55,985 nucleotides of DNA, taken from Spirogloea muscicola (Eukaryota; Streptophyta; Zygnematophyceae; Spirogloeales; Spirogloeaceae). How positions within the stretch are numbered: the first letter of the stretch is position 1; the number at the start of each line of letters is the position of its first letter. Made by a program: the position numbers and the translations under genes. The stretch lies in NCBI GenBank assembly GCA_009602725.1, contig WELB01000089.1, positions 439,399 to 495,383 of the forward strand, written 5' to 3'. The notes beneath the pieces were generated by a model. It saw only the letters and a program-made list of their open reading frames with translations. It ran no database searches and had not been told where the DNA came from. Shown piece after piece: positions 11,759-24,167 of this stretch.

Positions 11759-12694
11759 TCATTGGTCTTCAATGTCCTTGGGCTGGAAGCCGTCACCAAG
11801 CGCAGCCTTGGCGGGGTCGCGCAGGAACTGGTTCTCGGCCGTCTCGCTGTGGTAAACGCAGTTGACCTCGGGCGAGCGCCGAAGGTCGCCCACGAACCCG
11901 AACGTGTTCATGTTGCGCCGGCAGTCACGCGTCTCGTCCGACGTCACCAGGCCGCGGCTCTCCAGCACCTGCCAGTTGCTCTGGCGCAGGACGCATCCTG
12001 GCTTCACCTCTGCCTGTGACACATACACATTGAAGCTGCGACCCCAGCACATGGCAAGTGCGGCAGCAGTAATTGCATGTCAGGATCACGACTAGCATTC
12101 GACACAAACTTAAGATGAACGCTGTGGAAACCCATTGGCGAGTGACAGACAGACTGTGATCCAGGCAGCAGCGCGCGACAAGCAAGCAGGCAACTCTGCA
12201 CCCCGAGGCAGCCAAGGAGCGGCGATTGACAGTCCCATAGCCATCACACACTCGCCCGTGGGCGGCCAGGCAGCAGCGGCAGCACGAAGGAGAGCTTGCA
12301 GAGGCCCGTTGGCAGCCGCCATGGGTAATAGTCAACGATGTAGGGTTTAGGTTAATTCCTGAACCCTGAACCCTGAACCCTAAGCCCTAAACCCTAACGG
12401 GTAACGGGGAATGGGGCTCACGGATTGAAGGAGATGAAGAGGCGCTGGTCGAGCACCATGGCGGACATGCCGTTGGCGAGGCAGATGTCCGGGTTGGGCG
12501 TCTTCTGGTCGATCACCTCGCGGGACGCCACGTTGGACGGCTCCACGTTCACGACGGTGTCGACGGCGATGCCGAAGGCGATGCCTACCACGAAGCACGC
12601 CGCCAGCAGGAACTTGTTGGACCCCGAGAACGGCGACGGCCACTGCGGCGGCGGCCCGTCGCCGCCGTCGTCAAACCCGCCGCCGCCGCCGCCG
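11759..12694 (-). CDS. DUF3172 family (cyanobacterial/plastid) protein, 5' end missing
   Basis: Function is unknown. DUF3172 proteins occur in cyanobacteria and chloroplast-bearing eukaryotes. Exons are 12694(or beyond)-12422 and 12035-11759 on the minus strand. The junction restores FNPFNVYVSQAEVKPGCV. Visible in order are a Gly-rich stretch at the gap, a single membrane segment (KFLLAACFVVGIAFGIAV), NVASREVIDQKTPNPDICL, SAMVLDQRLFISF, CVLRQSNWQVLESRGLV, CRRNMNTFGFVGDL, CVYHSETAENQFLRDP and a short charged tail. The upstream part, presumably a plastid transit peptide, disappears into a GCC tract and the N at 12695. The intron (12036-12421) holds telomere-like repeats. Confidence 0.85.
12340..12402. 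repeat. Interstitial telomere-like repeat in the DUF3172 intron
   Basis: About six degenerate units of CCCTAAA/CCCTGAA type (the Arabidopsis-type telomere repeat, TTTAGGG on the other strand) end 20 bases before the splice site. Related degenerate stretches occur at 27234-27310, 29622-29675, 47095-47130, 48000-48140 and near 53080. Confidence 0.75.
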
Positions 12695-12695
12695 N
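12695..12695. other. Single N, probable collapsed assembly gap in a GCC tract
   Basis: The N sits at the end of a GCC run inside the DUF3172 exon. The sequence beyond it does not continue the protein. Confidence 0.8.
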
Positions 12696-13125
12696 GCTAC
12701 CAGCCGCAAGTTGGAGTAATTTGCAGCAGAAGTAGCAGACGAGGTATTCGTTGCGTGTACAATGTGGACGTTGCTTCTCTTCAGCTCAAGTATTTGATGT
12801 GGGCCTGGAAGTCGAAGCTCTGATGTGGGCGACTGTGTTGGAGCGCTCATGATAAAGAAAGGCTTTTGAAGCCGCATGATGACAATCTTGCAGCATTATG
12901 AAACGTGATTACTGCATGACCACTTTGACGACTTCGGAAGGGCTAGATACGACCAGAGGACGCTGAGGAAGAATTTCGTGTACTTGAAATCGCTAGGGGC
13001 GATTGGAAGAAGTCGAGATTTGGTGCCGTGATAGACTGTCCCAGTAAGCGCTACGACTGGAAGCTGTTGGGGCGGCAATTCGGCCACGCTTTTGGGCTCC
13101 CCCACGTTCCTACGCCGCCGCCGCG

Positions 13126-13156
<31 letters not shown>

Positions 13157-13325
13157 GCTCCTGTGGCACTCGGGCGCTGTCTTCTCCCCGTCAGTCCGTC
13201 AGCGTGAGTGCGGATCTCGCGTGGAGGGCGGGAGACCTCGCTACACATATTGTAGCGGATTGGGCTAACCGATAGTCAGTAGTCAGCGCTTAGCGGATGA
13301 TGTCACAGTCGACGACCATCGACAT
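12696..13325. other. No recognisable gene
   Basis: Contains a CCG/GCC tract at about 13112-13152 and short unrelated open frames. It could include promoter or 5' untranslated DNA of the DUF3172 gene, but continuity across the N is unknown. Confidence 0.3.
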
Positions 13326-13329
13326 CGGG

Positions 13330-14265
13330 AACCGGACGACTTTTGTGGGCTGATTTTGCAAAGCCCACGCTGCCTTCAAAAACAGCAAGGTGAGCTGCTC
13401 GCCTTCAGCGCCGCCGGGTCGCTTAGAGAGAAGCGGCACTCCCAATGGGGGCAAGGGCTGCGAAAAGCCAGCCCAAAAAGACTTGACAAAGGTTCGGAGG
13501 GGCCTACACTCTTACAAGCATTTAGCATCTACAAAGGGGCCTGAAGATGCTGATGTCAGAACAGGGAGGATGGATCACTCAGTAGTCACGAGTGAGGAGC
13601 CTCAGATCCGACAGACTAGCTGCAAAGAAAGAAGAAAGATGCTTCCCCAGGGATACCTTCCCATTCTTTTTGGGCTGGCTTTGCCAGCCCCTCTTCTCTA
13701 TGGGCGAGCACTTTCTCTGATTACACATGCGGCTCTCTCATTTCAGCGTTCCCTACCTTCTCTTTTCCTGTTGATTTCTTATATGTGTAGCCACTTGCAT
13801 AGCTGTGTGCTTTTGTAGCGCACTTGCGGGCGGCTGCGCTTTGGCTGAGATAGCGTTTCTGGCCCCTTCGTAATTTGGACCCTTCGAACCTTGTCAAGTC
13901 CTTGTTCGGGCTGGCTTATTACAGCCCTTGTCCCCACTGGGAGAGTCACTTCTTCTGAGGCTGCATTCCTTTTGGCTGGCCTCTCACAGCCACTGCTGTC
14001 AGTATGAACGAACTTGCTTCTGCTTGGATTTGTTGGGGTAACTCTTTCAGCTCCAAGTTACTCCGACTTGCGCTGCTGACTTGAGGCTAGTAAGCTCCTA
14101 TTCGCTGCAGCCACTTGCATAGCTGTGTGATTTTACGTCTTGCAGCCCTTTGGACCTTGTCCTCGTTTCCTGGGCTGGTCTTTCACGGCCCTCACCCCCG
14201 TGTGAACGAGCTGCTTCTTTTGGACATTGTCCATCCATATCTTGAAAGAGCTGAGGATGCAGCCA
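13330..14265. mobile_element. Cluster of hairpin element 3' tails in both orientations
   Basis: About 13425-13625 is a minus-oriented tail. It matches the reverse of 8125-8300, including the ACTCAGTAGTCACGAGTGAG block and the GAAAAGCCAGCC stem. About 13660-13735 is plus-oriented (TTTGGGCTGGCTTTGCCAGC). Further plus-oriented stems lie at about 13900-13950, 13970-14000 and 14165-14205. A decayed unit may start at 13340. No intact coding sequence is present. The cluster probably formed by repeated insertion of short 3' ends. Confidence 0.55.
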
Positions 14266-14458
14266 TGGCACAAACTGTCCCTAGCACCTTGACTCGCATA
14301 AAGTGGCATAGCTGGCCCTGATAACTGCTGACAATGTGTCAGCATACAATGCACAATGTGTACTTTGTTCATGCACATAACATCAGCGCAACTGGGATCA
14401 CACTTAAGCCCCTGCAAGCACTAACATCAGGAAACACACAGGCCTTCACACAGTCCAA

Positions 14459-17400
14459 TCAGAACGGGGCACCGGGAGGTGGCGTTCCGGGACCAGCTTT
14501 CCTGTCGTATGCGCCCACCAGCTCCACTTCCCCTGCCTCCTTGCCTGCCGCCTCAAAAGCGGGTCTGTCGAGGAGCACTGCATCCAGCTTCATTAAGTAC
14601 TTCATCACGATTGCATCGGTCCATGGTGCACCAAATGGGGCGTCTGGTCCAGCGCACCAACCAAGGTGTCCCCCAAATGGCGTCACAACAAGAATGCAGT
14701 GTCTGTTTGCCTGCAGGAGGAAATTGCAGTAGCTCAAGCTCCCAATTCGGGCAGAGGCATACACAAAGGAAAAATTCAGCAGCTCATGCTTCATTTGCCA
14801 ACAATTGCGGACTACTGACTGAGACAGACCATTGCTGCCCGAGTAATGACAGCTAGTTCAGTATGCCAGCTTAGGAACCCAATAGAATATGGAGCAAAGA
14901 AGTGGCAATCATCAAAACAGAACAGTCAAGAATGCCACACCTCAATCTGTTTGTAAGGAATGCCACGAGCTGGTGCAATTGGATCATCCTCAGCCTGTAG
15001 TAAAGAAAGTATCAGCATATCTTCTGTCATAGTAATTAGCCCAGATTGCTAGGAACCTCTCGGACAAGATAGTTGACCATACCAGAATCATCAAGCACCC
15101 CTGAAACGCTTTCCGTGTAGTTTCCAACTTTCACATCGGAAAACTGAAAGCCCTTGCCGTACCTGTATACACAAGAGAGGTATCTGTACATCCTCTATGC
15201 TCCGGGAGCTGCTTGCGTCGGAGTAGTAATCGTCCACCGACTTGTATCCAAATGACACTGCACATTGGGACAGCAGCTTACTACCTGAGGCAAACTTGCA
15301 TGCTTTATGCCACCTTAGCTAGGCTACTAGTTGGTGTCTTCACAAACTTGCAAGTACAAGCCAAAGAGCAGCCACGAGCACAGAAAGGTGAAGGGACACA
15401 ATCTGGCAATTTCTGCCCTGGTCATTAAGGATTGAGCTCTAGATGGACAATTGCAAGTTGAGCAGGACTTCAGGTATTAGTCACCTCTTGTCAGAGCATC
15501 GTCAAATTGCCGAACTGTCTTGGCATTGGCAGCCAACTGAATATTAAATTCCCCGCCAACATTCTTGAAGAGGTGAGCATGTCTGCCATCGAATTCGGCT
15601 CAATGGGAGTCAGAGCGAGTAATTAGATACAGACAGCTGCCAATGACCTTGTCCAGATTAGAAATGAAGCACAGTAATGTAGTGGTAGAAACTGTGCAAT
15701 AACTATTCTAGCTGCATAGATTGCTCACTTCTTGAAAATCTTTCGCAGCTGTTTTGCCAGGCTACCATTGTAAACTTTGTTAAAGCCTTTGTGGAAGTCT
15801 TCATCTGCTTTGACCAGGTCGAATGGGTTGCACAACGACACTGCACCAGACAAAGGCGTCAACTCCTTCTCCTGCACTCACAGGTCGTGCAAAATCCACG
15901 AACATTCACTGCCTGCTTGATGGACAACAGACCAACCCTTGACACTATCATCTTGACTGCCCTCAACAACACATTGAGCTCATTGGCAAGAAGCGCAGCT
16001 TAGCTTTTGTTCCTCTGAAGCCTACTTAATGAGCAATCACTTCCTTGTGCAGGCACTTAATCATACTTTGCAAGAGAGATCGGCTGTTATCACGTGCTCA
16101 CCTGACCTAAGTATCGGACAAGAATATTAGCGCCCAAAGACCAGCCAGCAGCATACATACGAGCAGCGGGGTACAAGCTTGCAATGTGCTTAACTACTTG
16201 TCGAGTATCTTCAGTGAAGGAGGCTGAGTAGAACTGCAAGATCAACATTTGAGTCACATTATCACGACAGAGCCACAAATGTTCACGTGCAAATCATGAG
16301 TATCATGACTTGATGCAGTCCTTCTATGCATGCAAAGTAACAGGGAGTTCTTGCTGACAAAGACAAGTTACACCCTCGGCACCTCTACTTCTGGGGTCAT
16401 GAATAAAACCTTTACCACTACACCAATATGACCAGCGTAAGGGCCGGTCAAGGGCGAGCAACCAATAACATCACAATAGTGAGCAAGGCCGTGCTTGTGA
16501 GAAGAGCTCTGACAGAAGCCTATTCAACACTTTCCATTCATCCTGCTTGCACACCGCAAATACTTCAACCAGTGTCTAAAGGGTGATAGCTCATTCTTAG
16601 AAGAGAGATCAATCAAACAAATCACACCACAGGTACAAAATGTACCTGTGGTGTGGTGACTGGGCTGTCAGCGCATCCGCGGCTATTGAAGACAACAGCT
16701 CTCCAGCCATTGGCATGAGCACGAATAAGCATATGGCGGACATATGAATCGTCACTCCCACCTGTCAGTCCAGGCTGCAAGGTGCCATGTCACAAGTGGC
16801 TCCTAGGCAGAAGCTGGTCACCCAAGTTATAAATATGTACATATGTAGAGAGACCAAGACCAAATTTCTAGGGAAGCTGATATTCAGCAGTGGAGACAGT
16901 CCCTCAATGACAGGAGCTTCATCAGCTTTGCCTACTTAACAGCTTGTGCAGTTAGTAATGTACTCACCAAGAGTACGAGGATGGGAGCATCTTCTCGAGG
17001 TTCTGCCCTCCACACTTCCTCTGCACCATCGATCGGCCAATCCACCGCGACGGTGCCTCCATCTTGCATGCGCAGGCACTCGCGCCTGAAGAGTACGTCT
17101 GGCTTGGACCTGAAGAAGGCTGGAAAGATTGTCCCGACGTGCCTATTCTTGAGTCCAGCTGTGGGCCTGCAAGACTTGGACATGCAGGGTTCGTCTTGTG
17201 TAAGCAGCTGATGCAGCAAACGCCAGATCGAGTTCTGGCAAAAGAGCTAAAGCTAGAAAGTGATTGCACACGAGTTTGGAAGCTGCATTCACCAGGATTG
17301 TTCAGTTGGAAATGCTAGATACAGGGTCTGCATATGTTACTCCTAGGAGCACCACCTGCTGGTGGAAAAATGTAAGAGGCCGCCTTCATATTGGTGATAC

Positions 17401-17702
17401 AGGATCATAATTCAAGCAAACGAAAAGGCACATCACCTGTATACTTCCAGAAGCTCCGGCAAGGATGCAACCAGCTGCTTGCTCAGCTCGCTCTCCCCAA
17501 GCACCACCTTGGGGGGGCCGGCCTTGCTGGAAGCATTGACAGCTCGGCCTGGTTCAGAGATCCTGCAAGGCTGATGACTTGTATGCCGCCTGGCACTCAG
17601 CCTCGAACTTGTGTAGACAACACTGGACCAACTGCCACAGGCTGATGACGAAACCTTTCCACAGAAGGCTGTCGACCTCAAGGAGCTAAGCCTTGCAGCC
17701 AT
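14459..17702 (-). CDS. EMB8/YheT-type alpha/beta hydrolase with transit-like leader
   Basis: This is a serine hydrolase of the EMB8 (embryogenesis-associated)/bacterial YheT family. Its substrate is unproven, with esters or lipids likely. Minus-strand exons are 17702-17437, 17166-16968, 16774-16646, 16233-16102, 15871-15729, 15582-15485, 15257-15163, 14994-14941 and 14710-14459, summing to exactly 456 codons (455 residues). The first roughly 55 residues are Ser/Arg/Ala-rich with few acids, as in a plastid or mitochondrial leader. The family entry motif NRHVGTIFPAFFRS follows. The catalytic triad is visible: Ser in GWSLGAN (about residue 230), Asp in EDDPIAP (about 358) and His in GGHLGW (about 387). 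The oxyanion-side block PGLTGGSDDSYVR and the family motif SVDDYYSDASS are also present. Complete by family length. Confidence 0.93.
16623..16655. repeat. Perfect 15-bp hairpin over a splice donor
   Basis: Arms 16623-16637 and 16641-16655 are exact inverted copies separated by three bases. The exon 3/intron 3 junction of the EMB8-like gene (16646/16645) lies inside the right arm, so in the transcript the donor GT would be base-paired. Confidence 0.8.
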
Positions 17703-18686
17703 GACAGTCTAGCTCTTTGAAGACGACTACCAGCTGCCCTACCTAGGCTTTATCGCTGTGACTCGCAGGTCGAGCAGCCGGAACACGAGCTCCCAACAGG
17801 AGAGGTGGCTCAACTGAGCTGGGACGAGCAGGCGCTATGCTTAATTTGCAACTTGAGTGCAAGATGCTAAGTAAATTTGGCCTTTACACTCTCCTGGCAA
17901 CTGAGGCGGCCCAGATCGACGCTCGATAGAAGAGCTCGGAGCCGGGGGAAGACAGAGAGGCGAGATCCGCCACAAGGCTCAGCTGGAGGCCTAGACGTCG
18001 GAGGAAGCAAGCCCGACAGCAGATCCGTAGCGGCGCCGGGGCGCCTCAGCGCGGCGAGGGGGAGCACCTGGCGCGACGGGCGGCAGCGGCGAGGCGGCGG
18101 CGACGGCTGCGGCCTATGGTCATGGCGGCACCCGCGATGGGGAAGCCGACTTCCTGGTGGCGGCTGTCGAGGCGGCACTTCCGTCGCCGCTAAGTGTGGA
18201 GAGCCGCCAAGTCGGGGTTCACATCTCGTCAAGAGAAGCTAGTCCTCAATTCTGATCCTATCGAGACAATAGCGTTGGTGGCTTGTGGTCTTGATGAAGC
18301 CTTGAAAAGGCCCACCGCCGGATCCGGCCGTGGTTCCTCTGCGGCTCTCGGATGCGCATTCTGAATGGCCGCAACGACGACCGGAGCGCGCGGCCGACGG
18401 TCGCCGACGTCAACGGGAACGCCTTCCTAGGCCGTGCCAGCGACTGGGCCCGCAGAGGACGGGTTCCTCCGTCACGCTGATCACCCCCGGGCTGACTGGT
18501 CACCCGTCACAGACCCTCCATAGCTCGCGCGGCAGGCCCGCCTCAGCGCGCGCCGCGGACCGCGGCGGGCTCCACGCCGCGATTTGCGGCGCGAGCTGCG
18601 GCGCGAACTCTGCGAGCCTCCTGCCCTTGACTTCCTTGCGGCGACCGTTGCTCTGGCCCTCCAGTGGCGCGGCAGCGACAGCGGCC
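17703..18686. promoter_or_regulatory. Bidirectional intergenic region
   Basis: This lies between two divergently transcribed genes and should hold both promoters. It becomes GC-rich from about 17980. Open frames on both strands are Arg/Ala/Pro-rich shadows. No TATA box or defined operator was identified. Confidence 0.4.
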
Positions 18687-18734
18687 ATGGACGACGGCGC
18701 AGCTCCGGCGGGCGACGTACTGGCAGCGCCCCAC

Positions 18735-18768
<34 letters not shown>

Positions 18769-21700
18769 ACGCGGCGTTTGAAACGCAGGGCGCGGCGCGG
18801 ACCATGACGGACCTCCTGACGCTGCCGGGCAGGGAGCATGGCGACGGCTCCGGTCAGGCCGCCACCGGCGCCGCCGCCACAGCCGGCGATGGAGGCACCG
18901 AGACCGTCGTCATTCCTGAGCTGCCACTGCCGGCGCCGTTGCGCCCGCCGTCGCCGTCGGAGCCGCCGTCGCAGCCGGCCGCCTCGGCTGCGGCGGCGGC
19001 GGCTGACGCAGCGGAAGGCGCACCGCCGGACACGGCCGCTGCTCGCTTCAGCGACGACCTGCAGGCCCGGCAGCTCATCAACTCCCACATCGACCAAGTC
19101 CTTCAAGATCACGTCGACCGGGTGAGCTCTCCAGTAATTATCACCCTCTGTATGCACTGGACTGCCTTATACAGCCGCTCATTTCACTATCAGCAGCTGC
19201 ATTCCCCAGGTCGCGGCCCCCTCCCTCTCTCCCTGCCTAGCCTAGCCTGTGGCTCCGCTAATATAGTCATGAACAACCTTTGGATGCACTTAACTGGTAA
19301 CCAAAGCCGCTCTTACATCATCAGCAGCCGCAATCTGTCCTCCCTGTCCTCCCGCACCCCTGCCTCGTGGCATTGGCCAGCCCTTCTCCTTCCCTCGTCT
19401 TGCCTCTGATGCTTGTGAGAATGAGTGAATGCGGCTGCTGATAGTATAATAGCGGCTGTAAAAGGCAGCCAGGTGCATACAGAGGGTCTTCGTGACTACA
19501 CTAGCGAGCTTCACTGGCTTTGAGCTCCTCTCCTCGTTGGCTGCTGGTCACCCACCTCGGAATGCATTGCATGTGCATTCTTTAGCAAGGCATGTCGCTG
19601 CGTGTCCCTGCACTCACCGACCGGGTGTGGGTGTCCAAGAGCCTCACACTGTGGCTTGCTTTTTCTCGCCCAGAACCTCCGGGATGGGCACGCGTTCACC
19701 GTCCGAAGCGTGCAGGCCCACCTCACGCTTGATAAGGTCTTCGGTGGCGACACCGCTCTGGTCGCCGCAGCCGCCAGGCTCGGGGATCTGAAGCCGGAGA
19801 CGTGCACGCTCAAGGCTATCGCCATCTCCCGCTCTGTCACGCGGCTAGCCGGCCAGGGGCTGCTGTCGCTCATGGGCAAGGATCCTGACACCTGGCTCAA
19901 CCAATCGCTACAACGGCAGCAGTTCTCCAGACCAGGCACGGCCATGAATTGAATGCACATAATAAATCCTCACTGGCGCCAAGTCAATGACCTTATGTTT
20001 TGCCCTGGATTTGTATCCTTGTTTACAGCAGAGACCAGCATAGGTTGGTAGGTAATTCATGAAGCTCTGTTCTTGCAAATGTTTACGAGTATGCTTGGAG
20101 CAAGAACGCATTGAGCGAAAAGGCTTTGTATTTGAAGTCTAGGTGCTCACTGACCTTGGCGTAACACAGCAGATTCACTGCGAGTGGTGTGGCGGCACTT
20201 GTGCTGTCAGTCGACTGCTCATGACGCTTGCAGTCACTGTTGTATTGCTGTGTGAGAGCAGGGACGGTGGCAGCCCCGCTCCCAAAGCAGTATCTCGAGC
20301 TCAATCTGGGCGTGGCAGACGCCCTCCTGAGGGAGGCCTTTGGGGCTGGGGCCGAGGACGGTGACGGCATGGACAGCCTTGCCGGCGAGTCGGACGAGGA
20401 GGAGGACGATGACAGCTGGTGGGCCGGAGACGTCGAACACGCCAACAAGATGGACGTCGGCACGGGGGCGAAAGGTGCTGCCGAGGCCGACAACAGCCGG
20501 GCAGACGATGTGCCGAGCAGAGGGACCAGCGAGGCACGGCCGCATGCAGGCGAAGATGGGGTCCTTAAGGTGAGCGACAACGCAGGAAGTGGGTCTCGTC
20601 CTCTTCTGCAGTTTTGACTTTTCAATACTACAATTGAGATTCTGCAGACATCGTCAAAGACGTACTTATCAGATACTCGATGGCTTCTCGATGCAGTGTG
20701 GTTTGACGGATTGGGTCTGTTGCCTTTTCTTGACTTGTAACTTGCTTTTGTAAGCCATCATGGTGGCCGTCAGTGACCACATTGCTCCATACTCTTTCAT
20801 GGAGCTCTGCCACTGAGCTCTACCAGGCAACTGCAAGGATTTCTGGGGCAGCATCGAGATGATGGAGGTTCTCTGTCGTTGCCTTTCAGGTAACAGTGAG
20901 CGAGGAGGGCACGGGCGAGGGCCACATGGGCGTGGACCAGCTCTTTGGACTCTACGAGGATGCGGTGCAGTCCCTGGTGGAACTTCAGCTCCAGGCACTG
21001 GAAAAGGGCATCAAGCCTCCCGAGAAGGTGACAGTCAGAATTTAGCTTACCTAGCACAACTTTGACTTATTATGCTCTTTTTGATAGCGCCAGGGGTTGA
21101 CCCAAGTCTGCATCCCCAGCAAGAGGATGCATGTTGTGGTGACCATTAAGGCCTCTAAAACAAGGTCAAGTGGGCAAAGAATGCATGCAACATGATAGCG
21201 GGGTCTGCGATGCTATGCATGCTATACTTTCTAATACGTGGTACATTCTGTTGACCCTGCAATGCTGCTCGCAGATCAACATGCAGGTGATGCGGTACAT
21301 CAAGCGCAAGGGCATGAGCCACGCTAACCGCATGCGGCTCGTGCGCTTCCTCCCGTGCTATGCTCTGCACTGCCTTGACCGTGAGCGCATGGAGGAGGTT
21401 CGGGCAGTCTGCTCGGAGCGCCGGGAGGGCACGCGAACCTGGCGTGCTCTGTGCAGCGAGCTCCTCCTTCAGATGGCACAGAAGCAGAACTGGCACATCC
21501 AGGAGCTATTTGCCTCGTGAGCACTCTGAATCACGAGCTCCTGCTTCAAGTGCATTTCCTTGACGGGCACCTGCCTGTATGCGTTACTTAGTAGCTGCAT
21601 CCCGTGTTTGCACAGTGCAGACACCTATATGTGGTTGATTGTTTGCCTGCATGGTCATAGGTCTGTACATGCATAAGTGTTTCTTGATGATCTTAATCTT

Positions 21701-24167
21701 CCTAATACAGACATCCAAGCATCTCCCTTGTCTGCACAATCATGTATCATTCTGTCACACAGGCACTTGTCAAGGCATATCTACCATGCCGCTGTGAAGT
21801 TCATGCTGGTCCCAGCTCTCAATGCTGCTCGTGCTTGTGCCACGCTCGTACCACAGGTCGGAGAAGCTGAGGGTGTGGCCTGTCCCACGGAAGCTCCTGC
21901 TCATGTGTGTCCTTGAGCGAGCCAGGGTTCTCAATGTGGACCCCAGGATCGCTCGCCGGCGCGTCCAGGGCAGGATACGGCAGGCCCGGTACTCCCAGGT
22001 TAGATGGCCTGGAGGGCATGCCACCTGCAGGAACATTGAAATTGTCCATTGGTACTCCGTAAAATACACTTAACTTTGACATTGACTGAAGGATGGTCAC
22101 CCTCTCTAAATGCGTGGATGTGTCCTCACATCTGCACAATCACAGAAGATGTCTCGCATAGTGAATTTGCCATCGGGTCACTGGCAGGCCAAGTTGGTCG
22201 GTACGAGAATTTTCCTGCTTGTGGCATGCATCCTGAGTCTGCATGTATTGCTAGCTGTGTTTGCAGAAGAAGCGGGCGATGCTGGTACAGCAGGTGTGAG
22301 ATCTGACTTTACAAGGTTCAGTAGAAGTGCATTGCCGTCATCTCGGCACTCAGCTTTCACCTTGGCTTTCACGTTAATATAAACATGGTGTTATCATCAC
22401 TGTGCAAGTTAGGATAGTCTCACTTGGTCACAGGTCACAGCTTACCTTCTTCTATGTGAGACTGGCGCAACAGGGAATAGGGCGGGAGAACGACAGCGTG
22501 AAGGTCGTAAGCCAGGAACAAGCTGCTAGCAAGCTCCCAGGCGACGTGGGTACCGTCAACCTGGGTGCTCCTCCATACACGGACGTTGTGCCATACTTGG
22601 ACGTCAGCTACGCGGCGCCCAGGTCTGGGACGCAGGTCAGCAGCGACCTCGCGGCAGGCATACTGTACAACCGCTCAGCGGCAAGCGGTGGGCACGACGG
22701 CGAGCAGGCAGGCGAGAGCGACGCTCCTTTGATGGAGCATGCATCGCAGCAATGGGGGCCGCTGTCGGGCCTGACTCGTAGCAGCAGCGACCCTAAGGTC
22801 CTCAAGCGGCGCGCCCAAGGCCGCATACGCCAGGTGATGCCTCGCAGGCTGATCAGTCCTTGTGTGTGTCTTCTTTGATCATGCTGATTCAAACCCCCAA
22901 GTTGGACCTTACAGAATGCAAGGTCAGTGTGCAAGTGCTTCTGGACCCGAGTTTTGTACTTGTTTTTTAATTGATTGGGAGGATAGGCTAAGTTCGATAA
23001 TGGTGTTGCGATTAAAGTCGTTAACCTTGCAGTTCTGTGCTATTTATACTGACCATTGTCTACCTATACAAGTATTGAATGTTGAGCAATGCGTGATTCT
23101 CATTTGACATGTGCTTGATCTCAGGCACGGTATGCTGAGAAGAAGAGGGCAGCGGCCGCCATGGCCTCCATTGCTGCTCGGACGCTTGGCAACAACCCCA
23201 CGCACAACGCCTCCCTCTACTCTCTCCGGGAGCTCCGGAGCCTTCTTCCAGGAGGTACAGCCACCATGCGGCCTCAGCCTTGTTATGTCTTGCTTCTCTC
23301 CACCACCGCACCTCTGACAGCATTGTCAGCTAACAGTGCTTATGCTGGATAGTGCAGATGGCAGGCGCTGCATGCCTCAGTAATCTTAGGCCTTGAGCCT
23401 ATAGTCCTGTAGCTTAAGGGAGTCATGAACAATGAGGCAAAATTTAAATACCATGACATTGTCAATTGACGATCTTTACTGTGGGACTTCTTAGCTACGG
23501 ATAGTAAGGTGTGCAGAATCCTGTTTGTGCAGGTGCAGCAGCTGTGGCAGCAGCAGCAGTCGGTGGAGTCGGCCAGCACCCACGTGCCCGGACAGGCCTG
23601 GAGCTCACCAGCCCCAGCTTTGCGCAGGCTGCCACCACCATGGCAGCTGCCGCCGTCTCGCAGGAGCTCGAGGGCGTGCACTACAGGCACGACGCGTTGG
23701 CCATGCCAGCGACTGCGCCTCCGCAACCGCCGCCAGATATCAAAGGTGGGGCGTATGAGGGCCTGATGCAGGCCCCACAGTCAGGTGGCGGTCAGGAGTC
23801 CTACGTCCACACTTCGCCGTCACCAACACCGCCCACTAAGCTTGCACGGTACAGGCCCCCGCATGGCCACGTCGAGCCCATTGCCGTGGCCGCGATGGCG
23901 GCGGCCAAGGCCCTTGGCGGCAGCGCCGCCGAGGCAGCCGCCGATCATGCAGTTGTCGGACAAGAGCTGGAGCTGGGGCCGGAGTTAGGCGCCCCGCTGC
24001 TGGTTCTGGCAGAGGAGGCCGACGAAGGTGCCATGGGCCCTCCAGGCAAGGCCGCCGAGAGGCTCAACTTCGATCTCGAGAGCCACGCCGGCAGGGAATC
24101 TGCGGCAGCGGCTACTGCAACTGCTGCAAACAAGGACCGCTTTGAGCACTCACAGGCTGAGCCCTGA
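18687..24167 (+). CDS. Uncharacterised 872-residue protein (10 exons)
   Basis: I do not recognise the family. Exons read 18687-19121, 19674-19875, 20262-20569, 20890-21027, 21275-21516, 21857-21998, 22267-22293 (27 bases), 22474-22833, 23125-23254 and 23533-24167. The phases close and the total is exactly 873 codons. The second intron must use a GC donor (GCAAGG at 19876). A split into two genes, the first stopping at 19952, is the alternative. The N-terminus is Pro/Ala-rich with a poly-Pro run. The folded middle holds RLGDLKPETCTLKAIAISRS, LELNLGVADALLREAFG, an acidic patch, QLFGLYEDAVQSLVEL and NRMRLVRFLPCYAL. The motif RRxQGRIRQARYxxKKRA occurs twice, near residues 473 and 608. The C-terminus is Ala/Pro-rich. 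No membrane segment or signal peptide is seen. A large scaffold protein is plausible, but the function is unknown. Confidence 0.65.

Noticed and set aside
14995-15162. An open-looking frame inside an EMB8 intron (starts YGKGFQFSDVKVG)
   Set aside because: The flanking exons join perfectly without it (LLCIQ to AEDDPIAP), the family has no insert there, and the intron contains a stop in the exon frame.
19511-19960. 149-codon minus-strand open frame
   Set aside because: It is antisense to exon 2 of the plus-strand gene, which has consistent splice sites and phase.
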